The translations under genes and the position numbers were made by a program. A DNA stretch of 64,000 bases from an uncultured Shimia sp. (GTDB lineage: Bacteria; Pseudomonadota; Alphaproteobacteria; Rhodobacterales; Rhodobacteraceae): positions 94,200 to 158,199 of the forward strand of contig CALCOY010000022.1 of assembly GCA_937897325.1 (NCBI GenBank). The letters run 5' to 3'. The notes under the pieces are model-generated. The model was not told where the DNA came from. It made no database searches and saw nothing but the letters and a program-made list of their open reading frames with translations. Positions 48,385 to 57,616 of the stretch are shown here, piece after piece (positions within the stretch are counted from its first letter, which is position 1; the number at the start of each line of letters is the position of its first letter).

Positions 48385-48703
48385 ATCAGGTTCAATTGCG
48401 GCTAAGCAGCTTAACTGACTGCAAACTGTGCAGAAAATGGTCAATCTGCCTCTGATCGGCATCAATTTCAAAGCTCTGACGGCATACGGCCACAATTCCG
48501 ACGCTTTTCTAGTAATATTTAATAAGCTGTCCTTTGCGAAAAAGGGCTATTTGGTCAACAATGAAGCGTCATATGCTGGGTTTGTGTCACTTAATGAACA
48601 ATCGTAAAACATCATTTAGTCACGATTCGCCGACACAAGTTATGCAGTGTGAACTTTCTCGGGGCTCGAGTCGCTGGCCCGACCCCAAAGGATGATCGGA
48701 ACG
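48385..48703 (+). promoter_or_regulatory. AT-richer intergenic region with candidate kinase-operon promoter
   Basis: This 319-bp gap has no credible gene and is richer in A/T than its surroundings. A candidate promoter is ttgtgt (48582-48587), 17 bp, taaaac (48605-48610), leaving a leader of about 90 nt before the kinase start. A small dyad (ctgca...tgcag) near 48418-48432 follows the TetR gene. The rest shows nothing recognisable. Confidence 0.4.
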
Positions 48704-50854
48704 ATGAGTAGCGTACAAACGAAACCGCCTCTCGAAGATGAAGACGATAACTTTGTCGACGAGTTGAAGCCAGGCACCGAGTTGCTGCACGGACAATACC
48801 GCATTGAGAGCTTCTTGAATGCGGGTGGTTTTGGCATCACCTACCTTGCGCGGGACAGCCTGGACCGCAAGATCGTCATTAAAGAATGCTTCCCGGGCGC
48901 TTTCTGCCGCCGCAGCACATTGGTCGTTCAGGCCCGTTCGCGCGCACACCAGAATGAACTCGCTTCGATCGTCCGCCTTTTCGTGCAAGAGGCGCGCAGC
49001 CTAGCGAAGCTGGTCCACCCTAACATCGTCGGCGTGCACCAGGTCTTTGAAGACAACGACACTGCATACATGGCGCTCGACTTTGTGGAGGGCAACGACC
49101 TTCTTGAAGTGCTCGAAGATTCAAACACGACACTGTCTTCTTCAGACATTGAAGATATGCTGCGCAAGCTTCTCGATGCTGTGGCCTTTATCCACAAGGA
49201 AGGCATGCTGCATCGCGATATCTCGCCCGACAACATCCTGATTGATGCAAACCGCAACCCGATCCTCATCGATTTTGGTGCAGCGCGGGAACAGGCTTCT
49301 AAACAAAGCCGGGTTCTTTCCGCACTGCGTGTGGTCAAAGACGGCTATTCCCCGCAGGAATTCTACATCGCAGGGTCAGAGCAGGGCCCGTCCAGCGACC
49401 TGTATGCACTCGCCGCGAGTTTTTACCACATCATCACTGGCGAGGCGCCCCCCAATAGCCAATCGCGGCTTGCGGCGATCGCATCAGGTGAAAAGGATTC
49501 CTATGTGCCGCTGGTCGGCAAGGTTAAGGGTTACGAAAAAGGCTTCCTTGCCGCGATTGACAAAGCCGCAGCTGTTTTGCCGAAGGATCGGATGCAGTCG
49601 GCACAAGAATGGCTGGACGCTCTTGACGGCAAATCGCCTGTCGCCGCAGCAGTTGAAAGCACGGCAGCAGCAGCGGCGGCCTCAAAACCCGCATCTGAAA
49701 AGCCCAAAATGGCGCTGATCCTTGGCTCGGTCGCTGTTATTGGCCTAGTGGCCGCTGGCGCGATCACTGTGATGATGTCAGGTGATGATACGCAGCAAAC
49801 AGCGGCGGCGGTGACGGCGGAACCGACCGCACCTGCTCCCGCTGAAACACCGGATACATCGACAGCGGAGGTTGCTACTCCCGCAGAGGAAGTACAATCG
49901 GCCGAGGCGGTGCCGACAGAAGAGATCGAAGTGGTTGAAGCGGCGCCCGAAATCGACCTGCCGAAACCCGACGCGCAGACAACGCTTGGCGTAAATGTCG
50001 AAGTGAGTGTTCCGTCCGACACCAACTCTTCCACGGATATTGCAACCACCGATGGTCCTGGCTTGCCGGAAATCTCGACGCCAGAACTCGCAGAAGCCGC
50101 AGAGCTGGATGTTGTGACGGTCACCACCCAAACGGCGGAACCGCCAGTCACGGAAGAGCCTGCGCCTGAAGACGTTCAGACGGCTGCCGCGGCACCGACG
50201 CCAGACACTACACCATCGGCTGAAAACGCTCCATCAAACGACCCGGAGACAGCATCGGCGAACCAGGCACCATTGGAAGCATCCGCCGTGATGACGGGCT
50301 GGTCGATCCAACTGCCATTCGAAGCAGATGAAAGCGATGCGACGAGAATCGGCGCGCTGACATCTCAGGACGTTCCGGAATGGATGATCGAAGGCCAATC
50401 GGTTGTTGCCGTGAACGGTACCCCGATCGACAACTTCGACGAAATCGGATCGATCATCCGCAACGCGATGGATACACCAACCGACCCGTTCGTGACGGTC
50501 AGCTTTGGCACGGGCTACACTGCGGATGGCGCCTTGATCGAGGAACAGGCGGACGTTGCCGTTGTTCAGGAGACCATCCTGTTGAATGGAACAAGCTTCC
50601 AAAGCCAGATGGTGAGTGGTGAGTGGCGCACGACCGTGGCAAGCGTTGCAGAGCAATCGCAAGACGGTTTCGCGCGCGGCGACCAGATCGTGGCGTATAT
50701 TCCAACCAGCGAACTGATCGACGGCCGGACGACATTGCAAACCATTCTAGAACGCGAACTGGCCGCTGGGGTGGAGCAGTTTAGCTTTGCCGTGCAGCGC
50801 GATGGGGCGATGTGGGTCAGCGGAATGCAGTATTCGGACGATCTAAGCAACTGA
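48704..50854 (+). CDS. Transmembrane Ser/Thr protein kinase with PDZ-like C-terminus
   Basis: A 716-aa Hanks-type kinase. The catalytic domain (about residues 30-300) has a glycine loop (NAGGFGITY), Lys60 in IVIKE, HRDISPDN with Asp172 as catalytic base, and DFG at 190-192. A single membrane helix (about 337-359) is followed by a long Ala/Pro/Glu/Thr-rich stalk. A C-terminal region contains PDZ-like segments (VPEWMIEGQSVVAVNGTPI and DGFARGDQIVAYIPTSELI). The topology puts the kinase in the cytoplasm and the sensor in the periplasm. ATG 48692 is an alternative start. It is the first gene of a large co-directional block. Confidence 0.88.
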   Translation: MSSVQTKPPLEDEDDNFVDELKPGTELLHGQYRIESFLNAGGFGITYLARDSLDRKIVIKECFPGAFCRRSTLVVQARSRAHQNELASIVRLFVQEARSLAKLVHPNIVGVHQVFEDNDTAYMALDFVEGNDLLEVLEDSNTTLSSSDIEDMLRKLLDAVAFIHKEGMLHRDISPDNILIDANRNPILIDFGAAREQASKQSRVLSALRVVKDGYSPQEFYIAGSEQGPSSDLYALAASFYHIITGEAPPNSQSRLAAIASGEKDSYVPLVGKVKGYEKGFLAAIDKAAAVLPKDRMQSAQEWLDALDGKSPVAAAVESTAAAAAASKPASEKPKMALILGSVAVIGLVAAGAITVMMSGDDTQQTAAAVTAEPTAPAPAETPDTSTAEVATPAEEVQSAEAVPTEEIEVVEAAPEIDLPKPDAQTTLGVNVEVSVPSDTNSSTDIATTDGPGLPEISTPELAEAAELDVVTVTTQTAEPPVTEEPAPEDVQTAAAAPTPDTTPSAENAPSNDPETASANQAPLEASAVMTGWSIQLPFEADESDATRIGALTSQDVPEWMIEGQSVVAVNGTPIDNFDEIGSIIRNAMDTPTDPFVTVSFGTGYTADGALIEEQADVAVVQETILLNGTSFQSQMVSGEWRTTVASVAEQSQDGFARGDQIVAYIPTSELIDGRTTLQTILERELAAGVEQFSFAVQRDGAMWVSGMQYSDDLSN

Positions 50855-50859
50855 TCGAC

Positions 50860-50875
50860 ATCCGCATATGCGGAT
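50860..50875. promoter_or_regulatory. Perfect 16-bp palindrome between kinase and FHA genes
   Basis: The sequence atccgcatatgcggat is fully self-complementary and lies in the 45-bp gap, about 24 bp before the FHA start. It could be a protein-binding site or a small mRNA hairpin tuning expression of the downstream gene. Confidence 0.45.
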
Positions 50876-50899
50876 ATGAACAGATGACGGAGACAAGAT

Positions 50900-51682
50900 A
50901 TGGGACTTTTCAGCAGTCTTTTCAGAAGTAAGTCCAAGACGGCGAAACAGACCGAGGCAGCAGCTCAAACCGCTGAGGATATGGCGCACCCGGAGGCCAT
51001 TCAGGGCTCCGCCAAGGCCGACGTGCAGCCTGCCACAGTCGTTGAAGATGACGCAACAGACATCGTAAATCGCGTCTCTGCGGATCTTGGCGATGGCCCC
51101 GCCCCTGCAGCGAATATCTGGGATCTGGATGGTGAGGACGGCGTTGCGGACACACCTGAAATGCCCGCGCAACCAGCGCCTGATGCGCCCAAGCGCGTGC
51201 GGCGCAACAAAACGCGCTTGATCGGCTTTGACACGACGCAAGGTGAAGTTGTCAGCCTGTTCGACACGGAACTGCCCAAGGAGCCCGAGATCGAGATCGT
51301 CGGTCGCTTCCCTGTCGGGTGGATTGTGGTGACGAGCGGTAAAGGCCGTGGGGCATCATTCCCGCTGTTTTCTGGTCTGTCGCAGATTGGCCGTGATGAA
51401 GATCAAACCGTACCGCTTGATTTCGGAGATCCGTCGATTTCGCGCAGCAATCATGCGGCGATCGCCTATGATCCGGAAACGCACCAGTTTCTGCTCGGCC
51501 ACGGCGGCAAGAGCAATATCGTACGCCTGAACAACAAACCGGTCATCAGCACCGAGGAGTTGAAAACAGGCGATCATATCCGCGTCGGCGAAACCAACCT
51601 GCGTTTCGTCGCGCTTTGCACGCAAGACTTCAACTGGGCGGGCAAATCTTCTGGAGATGGTGAAGATGTGGCGACTGCCTGA
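50900..51682 (+). CDS. FHA-domain phosphothreonine-binding protein
   Basis: A 260-aa protein. The N-terminus is basic and possibly membrane-facing (MGLFSSLFRSKSKTA), followed by a disordered acidic linker. The C-terminal forkhead-associated domain (about residues 140-245) has phosphopeptide residues GR (164-165) in QIGRDED and SRSNH (181-185). FHA domains read phosphothreonine, so this is the natural effector of the upstream kinase. Its 3' end overlaps the PP2C gene by 17 bp. Confidence 0.88.
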   Translation: MGLFSSLFRSKSKTAKQTEAAAQTAEDMAHPEAIQGSAKADVQPATVVEDDATDIVNRVSADLGDGPAPAANIWDLDGEDGVADTPEMPAQPAPDAPKRVRRNKTRLIGFDTTQGEVVSLFDTELPKEPEIEIVGRFPVGWIVVTSGKGRGASFPLFSGLSQIGRDEDQTVPLDFGDPSISRSNHAAIAYDPETHQFLLGHGGKSNIVRLNNKPVISTEELKTGDHIRVGETNLRFVALCTQDFNWAGKSSGDGEDVATA

Positions 51683-52667
51683 GCCCCGCTATGATGTTGC
51701 CTCGGCGATCAGCCAAGGTCAGCGTGACTACCAAGAGGATGCCTTGGTCACGGACTTCCCGGTCGGCGACGATTGCGGCTTTGTCGTGCTCGCCGACGGA
51801 ATGGGTGGCCATGCAGCCGGTGATGTTGCGAGTAAACTTGTTGTCACAGAAGTCTATGGTGCACTGAAACGTCAGAGTGGCAGCTTCATCAGCGACACGG
51901 GGGCAATCCCCAACCTGATGAACGTGGCCGCCGCTCAGGCCAATTCTTCAATCCGCGATCATGTAAAAACCAATCCAAACACGCACGGAATGGGTGCGAC
52001 GCTGGTCAGCCTGGTTTTGGTTGGTGATCAGATGTACTGGAATTCGATCGGGGATTCGCCGCTCTACCTTTTGCGCCGTGGCAAGATGAGCCAGCTGAAT
52101 GAAGACCACTCCATGGCGCCCCAAATCGACTTCATGGTGCAATCGGGTCTTCTGGACGCCGAGAGCGCGCGCAACCATCCAGATCGAAATTGCCTGACAT
52201 CCGTAATCTTCGGCGACAAGGTGGCGAAGGTCGACTGCCCGACCAAGCCGTACTGGCTGGTGGCCGGGGATATCATCGTGCTGTCCAGCGACGGCCTGCA
52301 ATATCTAGATGAACCACGGATTGAGCGGCTTTTGAACAAAAACCGGCGGCGTTCCGCAGCCGAGATTGCCTCAATTCTGCTAAATGCCGTTGAAGACTTG
52401 CAGGATCCGGACCAGGATAATATTTCGATCTCCATAATAAAGGTGAATCACACCCAAAGCATCACGAAGCGCCAATCAGGCGCGAGTGCAAAGAAAACAA
52501 CATCGGCTACACGCATGGCTGACAAATCAAAACTGGCAGAATACGCGCAGGCACTTTTCAGTTCGGGCAAAAAAGCTGAGCCGAGACGGGGGAGTACATC
52601 AGTGAACACCGCATCAAACAAGGCTGAGGAGCCTGCGGCCAAATCGGTCGCTGCTGGCGGCAAATGA
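51666..52667 (+). CDS. PP2C-family Ser/Thr protein phosphatase
   Basis: A 333-aa metal-dependent phosphatase. Metal-binding motifs are QRDYQEDA (residues 19-26), DGMGGHAAGD (44-53), SSDGL and the C-terminal DQDNISI. It would remove phosphates added by the neighbouring kinase. A Ser/Lys/Ala-rich tail of about 75 residues follows the catalytic domain. ATG 51666 has ggag 9 bp upstream; ATG 51657 is the alternative. Its stop overlaps the next GTPase gene by 4 bp. Confidence 0.9.
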   Translation: MWRLPEPRYDVASAISQGQRDYQEDALVTDFPVGDDCGFVVLADGMGGHAAGDVASKLVVTEVYGALKRQSGSFISDTGAIPNLMNVAAAQANSSIRDHVKTNPNTHGMGATLVSLVLVGDQMYWNSIGDSPLYLLRRGKMSQLNEDHSMAPQIDFMVQSGLLDAESARNHPDRNCLTSVIFGDKVAKVDCPTKPYWLVAGDIIVLSSDGLQYLDEPRIERLLNKNRRRSAAEIASILLNAVEDLQDPDQDNISISIIKVNHTQSITKRQSGASAKKTTSATRMADKSKLAEYAQALFSSGKKAEPRRGSTSVNTASNKAEEPAAKSVAAGGK

Positions 52668-54040
52668 ATGCCGTAAATCAGACCCTGGACATCGCTGACA
52701 GACTTCGGGAGGGCATAGAGAACGGCCTTTTCGATGCGCAAGCCACGGAACGGGCAGAGGCGTTTATATCGCGCCTCAAATCGCCTGTTCGCGTTGCCGT
52801 TATGGGGCACCGCAGATCGGGAAAATCAAGCCTGGTCAATGTCTTGGCGGGCGCACCCATTCTGCCGGACGGTCTGCCATTGCCGACCCTTCAAGCCACG
52901 CATGGCGACGTTGAGAAGACAGTTTGCACCTACCCGAACGGCACAAAGAAGACCTTCCCAACAGTCGTGCCTGCCGATCTGGTTTCAGGGGATCCGATAT
53001 ATATCGAGATGGTCCGCCCGCTAAACGCTTTGCGAACCGTTTCGCTGCTGGAAGTTGTCATGGACGGCACGCTGCAAGAACGCGCCAAAGCATTGGCCTG
53101 GGCTGCCAAACGCTGCGACATCGCCCTATGGTGTACTTCGGAATTTGACGCTGAAGAACGCGCCTTATGGGGCAGCTTGCCTGCAGGCCTAAAGTCACAT
53201 GCATTTCTTGTTCTGACCCGTGCAGACACGCTTGGTGACACGGATGCGATAAAAGCGAGGCTTGCGGAGGTCAGTTCTGCGGCAAAGAACGCATTCTTTC
53301 AAGTGCGCCCCATTGCATCGAACATGGCCTTGAACGCGATCAAGCCGGATGGTCGTATCGACACAGACGGTTTCACACGCAGCGGCGCCAAGGCTCTGGT
53401 CGGTGACGTTCTGCAGAAGGTCAAGCAGGGTAGACAAGGCGTGCGAGACGCAGCGGAGGCATTTTTCCAGCCCTATTCACCGACGCCGGAAGCTGAAACA
53501 CAGCCGGAAGCAACGACAGAAGAACTGGCCAAACCGGCTGTCGAACCTGTCGCGACGGAGCCTGTCGCAAAAGAGCCTGTTGCCAAGGACGTCCGCAAAG
53601 CACCGGAAGATCTGGATGTAAGGGCAGCGGACAGCGCGCCCTCTGCTACGGATGACGATTTTGTTTTTGTTTCGGAAAAGTCGAAAAAAACCGCCAAGTC
53701 AAAACCATTGGCGCCAGAACTTCGGCAATCGATCCAGAGTGTCATCACTTACATTTCGGATCGCGGTATTGAACTGGCGACGGACGTTCGCGCTGGCGGT
53801 GATAAGGCGGCACCAGACGTCATGGCGGGCCTTCTCGACGATGCGATCTGGCTGACTGAGTTTCTGTCGGACCCGGCATTTTCGAACGAGACGGCAGTCG
53901 ATCCGATCAAGAACACCGCGCATGACATCGCAGATCTGATTCAGTTGATGGAGATGGAGAAGTCACCTGCGGCAACAATCGACGCTGTTTGTTTAGTGCT
54001 TCAAATCAAACGCGATATGAGAGTACTTTTGGCCGCTTAA
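52664..54040 (+). CDS. P-loop GTPase with unusual G3 and helical C-terminus
   Basis: A 458-aa protein. The P-loop GHRRSGKSS is at residues 48-56, and a G4-like TRAD follows LVLTR. The expected G3 DxxG motif is not seen; the equivalent stretch reads EVVMDGTLQERA. A Pro/Ala/Lys/Glu-rich linker (about 275-345) joins a helical C-terminal domain. The family resembles dynamin-like or YfjP/EngA-like GTPases but I cannot name it. It is translationally coupled to the phosphatase gene. Confidence 0.75.
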   Translation: MNAVNQTLDIADRLREGIENGLFDAQATERAEAFISRLKSPVRVAVMGHRRSGKSSLVNVLAGAPILPDGLPLPTLQATHGDVEKTVCTYPNGTKKTFPTVVPADLVSGDPIYIEMVRPLNALRTVSLLEVVMDGTLQERAKALAWAAKRCDIALWCTSEFDAEERALWGSLPAGLKSHAFLVLTRADTLGDTDAIKARLAEVSSAAKNAFFQVRPIASNMALNAIKPDGRIDTDGFTRSGAKALVGDVLQKVKQGRQGVRDAAEAFFQPYSPTPEAETQPEATTEELAKPAVEPVATEPVAKEPVAKDVRKAPEDLDVRAADSAPSATDDDFVFVSEKSKKTAKSKPLAPELRQSIQSVITYISDRGIELATDVRAGGDKAAPDVMAGLLDDAIWLTEFLSDPAFSNETAVDPIKNTAHDIADLIQLMEMEKSPAATIDAVCLVLQIKRDMRVLLAA

Positions 54041-54151
54041 AGTGGCCAAAGACATTTTTCTGCGCATTGCCGCCATAATTCGGCCTCGTTGATGTTCCAC
54101 CTAAATACAACGGTGCGTTTCCAAATGGGAACCTATGCCGATGGAAGCAGG

Positions 54152-54181
54152 TTGACGTAAGCGTCATGATGCGGCGATAAA
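54152..54181 (+). promoter_or_regulatory. Candidate promoter/dyad before the dynamin-like gene
   Basis: A -35-like ttgacg (54152-54157) and a -10-like gataaa (54176-54181) are 18 bp apart. The -35 overlaps a dyad tgacg-taag-cgtca (54153-54166). Transcription from here would begin about 10 nt before the start codon. Confidence 0.35.
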
Positions 54182-54199
54182 CGTGAGTGGGTGCAAGAG

Positions 54200-56278
54200 A
54201 TGAAAATGGAAGCCATAGCAGACATTGATCAGAAACCCGATGAGGACGGTAGCGTCGAACCTCACGCGTTTGGCTTCGAGACACTGGCGGGGCTTTCGGA
54301 CGAGATTACCGAGTTGCGCGAAGTGCTTAGCGATCTAGCAGTCCTGTGCAATGAAAGCGGCGCCAAGAAAGTTCGAAAGCTGGAACGGCAGATATCGGAC
54401 CTCGTGCCAAGCGTGACGATGATTGGTCAGGTGAAAGCGGGCAAGACATCTCTTGTGAACGCGATGATCGGGAGATCGGGTTTTCTGCCCGCCGACGTCA
54501 ACCCCTGGACGTCAGTTGTCACATCTTTGCATTTGAACACGCGTCGTGAAGATGATGCGCCCGAAGCCTCATTTCAATTGTTCAATCAGGATGAATGGGA
54601 CAACCTGATCGAAAGCGGTGGGCGCCTGGGCGAGTTGTCGCGTCGCGCCAACGCCGACGAAGAGCTTGAGAAAGTGCATGCCCAAATCGCAAGTATGCGC
54701 GAAAAAACCCGTCAACGTCTGGGGCGCAAATTCGAACTTCTGCTTGGTCAGAAACATGACTTCGGCAAGGTGACCGAAGACCTGATCCAGCGCTACGTCT
54801 GCATGGGCGACGATCTTGATATGATCGACGGGGATGACGGACAACAGGGTCGTTTCGCCGACATCACGAAGGCAGCGGATGTCTATCTGGATGCGGACCG
54901 CCTGCCGATGCCGTTGTGCATCCGCGATACGCCCGGCGTGAACGACACATTCTTGATGCGAGAACAAATCACCATCAATGCGCTGCGCTCCAGCCGTCTT
55001 TGTGTGGTGGTTCTGTCAGCGCATCAGGCGTTGACGACGACTGATATGGCGATGATCCGCATGATTTCAAACGTGAAATCACGCGATCTGGTGATCTTCG
55101 TGAACCGGATCGATGAGTTGTCAGACCCTGTCAACCAAGTTGACGAGATCCGCGACAGCATCCGCGACACGCTTGCGCGGCACAACGGCCCACAAGACGT
55201 CGAAATCGTGTTTGGCAGCGCATATTGGGCAAACCAGGCGGTTAGCGGAACACTCAGTGACATTGTCGAAGACAGCGCCGAGGCGATGTTTAAATGGGCC
55301 GAGATGAAGCTTGGCGATCAATCCGACACGCTGTCTCCGGAAGAGATGGTGTGGCGGCTGTCGGGTCTCCCGGATCTTTTTGAAACGCTCGGCAAACGCA
55401 TCGCGCAGGGACTGGCTGCAGAAACGTTGGGACATGTGCGCGGACAGGCGATGAATATCGCAACTGGTCTTGCGGTCTCATCCTCGATCGTATCGCTGAA
55501 AATGAATGGCGAAGATATTCCTCCTGTCTCAAGGGAAGATCTGAAAAAGCGGCTGACGCATATCGAAGAACAGGGCATGCAAGCGTTGAACCAGCGCCTT
55601 GAACAGATGGCGCGCCAGTTTTCTGAACGCATAGACCAATCGCGCAAACGCTTTTTGGACAGGGCACTTGAAGCCTTACTTCAGCATCTTGAGGCGAAAG
55701 GTGAAGATCAGGTCTGGAATTACAGCGCGGACGGGCTGAGGGTGCTTTTGCGCTCCAGCTTCCTTGTCCTGAGCCGGAAGTACGCTTCTGAATGTGAAGA
55801 AGTGTTTGGTGCCGTGGCCGATGAATTGTCCCGCACATACCAAGCGGTTTTTGACGTTACCACCGAAGGGTTTTCAATCGAACCGCCAAAGGTGCCGATC
55901 ATTCCGGCTCCGATAACTCTTGGCACGACAATTGCGTTGGATCTGAATACGTCGTGGTGGAAAGGCTGGTGGCGCCGTCGCCGAGGTTTCCGGAACTATG
56001 CGGACAGCTTCTATGATCTGATCGAAGCGGAGACAGCGCCGCTGGTAGAACAGCTTGACGCGGCGCATCTGGGCGAGATCCGATCAAACGCAACCTCGAC
56101 CCTGCAAACCTTCATTGAAGAGCAGGGTGGGCAATTGCTGGACGTCTGCACGCAGTCCGAAGTCAGCGAAAGTGATCTGCATGCGCTGTTCGGCGTGACG
56201 GATATTCAGGAACGCGACGAATTGCTCGCCTTCATTATTGAAGAGTTGGGCAAGGAAACTGCGCTCGAAAAGGGTTGA
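54200..56278 (+). CDS. Dynamin-like GTPase
   Basis: A 692-aa large GTPase. It has a P-loop GQVKAGKTS (near residue 76), a G3 motif IRDTPGVND and a G4 motif FVNRIDEL, so all guanine-nucleotide motifs are intact. A long helical middle and stalk region follows. Near residues 585-600 is a Trp/Arg-rich patch (TSWWKGWWRRRRGF) that could act as a membrane-contact paddle. Starts at 54191 (GTG) and 54206 are also possible. Dynamin-like proteins remodel or tether membranes; the target here is unknown. Confidence 0.85.
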   Translation: MKMEAIADIDQKPDEDGSVEPHAFGFETLAGLSDEITELREVLSDLAVLCNESGAKKVRKLERQISDLVPSVTMIGQVKAGKTSLVNAMIGRSGFLPADVNPWTSVVTSLHLNTRREDDAPEASFQLFNQDEWDNLIESGGRLGELSRRANADEELEKVHAQIASMREKTRQRLGRKFELLLGQKHDFGKVTEDLIQRYVCMGDDLDMIDGDDGQQGRFADITKAADVYLDADRLPMPLCIRDTPGVNDTFLMREQITINALRSSRLCVVVLSAHQALTTTDMAMIRMISNVKSRDLVIFVNRIDELSDPVNQVDEIRDSIRDTLARHNGPQDVEIVFGSAYWANQAVSGTLSDIVEDSAEAMFKWAEMKLGDQSDTLSPEEMVWRLSGLPDLFETLGKRIAQGLAAETLGHVRGQAMNIATGLAVSSSIVSLKMNGEDIPPVSREDLKKRLTHIEEQGMQALNQRLEQMARQFSERIDQSRKRFLDRALEALLQHLEAKGEDQVWNYSADGLRVLLRSSFLVLSRKYASECEEVFGAVADELSRTYQAVFDVTTEGFSIEPPKVPIIPAPITLGTTIALDLNTSWWKGWWRRRRGFRNYADSFYDLIEAETAPLVEQLDAAHLGEIRSNATSTLQTFIEEQGGQLLDVCTQSEVSESDLHALFGVTDIQERDELLAFIIEELGKETALEKG

Positions 56279-56282
56279 TCTC

Positions 56283-57134
56283 ATGACCTCTGTAGAAAAA
56301 CCACGCATTGCTCTGATGGGCGAATTCAGCGCGGGCAAAAGCACCTTGTCCAATCTGCTGATCGGCGCGCGCCCCCTGCCCGAACGTGTTACGGCCACGC
56401 GTCTTTCGCCAGTCTGGATCGCATCTGGCGCACCGGCCGCGCATCGCGAACACCTTGATGGATCGAAATCACCGGTATCCGTTGAAGCGATTGGCGATGT
56501 GCCGATCGAGGATACGCGGGTGATCCGTCTGTTCATGGAATCCGACATGCTGGACAGCTGCGACCTGATCGATTGCCCGGGCATTTCGGATCCGAACATG
56601 CCAACTGAAGTGTGGGAACGTTTGGTTCCCGAGATCGACGCCGTCATCTGGTGTACCCATGCGACACAAGCCTGGCGCCAAAGTGAGGCGGCCGTTTGGG
56701 AAACGCTCCCGTCGGCCCTGCGCAAACGCAGCCTGCTTCTGGTGACGCGCTTCGACAAACTGACAAACGAGGTCGATCGCAAGCGTGTGATGACGCGTGT
56801 TGCAAAGGAGGCTGGCGATGAATTTGCTGGCATTTTCCCGATCTCACTGACGGGGGCCCTGGCGGCCGGAGACGACGCCGAAAAGTGGGAGGCCAGCGGC
56901 GCCCATGACTTCGCGTTGCATCTGATGGCGCTTATAGAGGATCTTCAGGGTCGGCCCGATACCAACGCGGCAACCAATTCTACCGAAGCCAAAACGAATC
57001 CGCCAGCAAAACCGGCAGAAGACGCGCCTCGGGTGGCTCCACGCCGGATCCGCCCTGTGTCAAGTGGTGAAAGATCGAAACGCCCGGCCTCGCGGCCCTT
57101 GCGCCCGGTACCATCGGCAGAAAGCCAACCGTAG
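56283..57134 (+). CDS. Small dynamin-family/Era-like GTPase
   Basis: A 283-aa GTPase. It has P-loop GEFSAGKST (near residue 13), G3 LIDCPGISD and G4 VTRFDKL. The C-terminal 60 residues are Pro/Ala/Arg-rich and probably disordered. It begins 4 bp after the larger dynamin-like gene, suggesting the two act together or form a heteromer. ATG 56283 is chosen over an overlapping in-frame start at 56238. Confidence 0.82.
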   Translation: MTSVEKPRIALMGEFSAGKSTLSNLLIGARPLPERVTATRLSPVWIASGAPAAHREHLDGSKSPVSVEAIGDVPIEDTRVIRLFMESDMLDSCDLIDCPGISDPNMPTEVWERLVPEIDAVIWCTHATQAWRQSEAAVWETLPSALRKRSLLLVTRFDKLTNEVDRKRVMTRVAKEAGDEFAGIFPISLTGALAAGDDAEKWEASGAHDFALHLMALIEDLQGRPDTNAATNSTEAKTNPPAKPAEDAPRVAPRRIRPVSSGERSKRPASRPLRPVPSAESQP

Positions 57135-57213
57135 GATTGGCGCTGTGCCTTTCGCATCATCACGCACCCAAATCAGAATACGGAGACTTCTCAGCGTGCT
57201 TGAAATCGCGTAG

Positions 57214-57241
57214 GTCTGCTGAAAATCAAAGTTGAGCAGAC
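57214..57241 (+). promoter_or_regulatory. 7-bp inverted repeat just before the roadblock-like gene
   Basis: gtctgct (57214-57220) and agcagac (57235-57241) are exact inverted copies with a 14-nt loop, ending 3 nt before the ATG at 57245. It may be an mRNA hairpin controlling translation or an operator. Confidence 0.4.
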
Positions 57242-57244
57242 GTC

Positions 57245-57616
57245 ATGGGTGTTTCGGAAGAATTGGACGGATTGCGCGACGCATTCGAGGATTGCTCGAT
57301 CGTCGCTTTTGCGGATATCGAAACGCGGCTTGTTCTTGTGTCTAGCAGCAAAGGCGTGGCCCGGCGCGAAACACTCGACAGCCTGTGCGCGAGTGCTGCT
57401 GACACGTTTGGCAACCGCAAGGCCCTTCCGATAACCGAAGCTGACATGCACATTGTTGCTTCGAGGACGGGGTTGGAGATCTTCTTCAACCTGCCGGAAC
57501 ATGCTGGCGATGCCTTGTGTTGCGTCTGCGAGCCCTCCATCGATCTTGATGCCTTTGTCGCAGCCGCGCGTGACACATTCGACCGTGTACTGAACCCGGC
57601 AGGAGATGCGGCATGA
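57245..57616 (+). CDS. Small protein with possible roadblock/LC7-like fold
   Basis: A 123-aa protein. The pattern of a first helix (ELDGLRDAFEDC), two beta strands (SIVAFADIETRLVLVSS), a helix and the closing strands (DMHIVASRTGLEIFFNLPEH) resembles roadblock/LC7 domains. Those domains pair with small GTPases such as MglA as regulators. The neighbouring GTPases make that role attractive, but the fold assignment is only from pattern reading. Its stop overlaps the next gene by 4 bp. Confidence 0.6.
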   Translation: MGVSEELDGLRDAFEDCSIVAFADIETRLVLVSSSKGVARRETLDSLCASAADTFGNRKALPITEADMHIVASRTGLEIFFNLPEHAGDALCCVCEPSIDLDAFVAAARDTFDRVLNPAGDAA

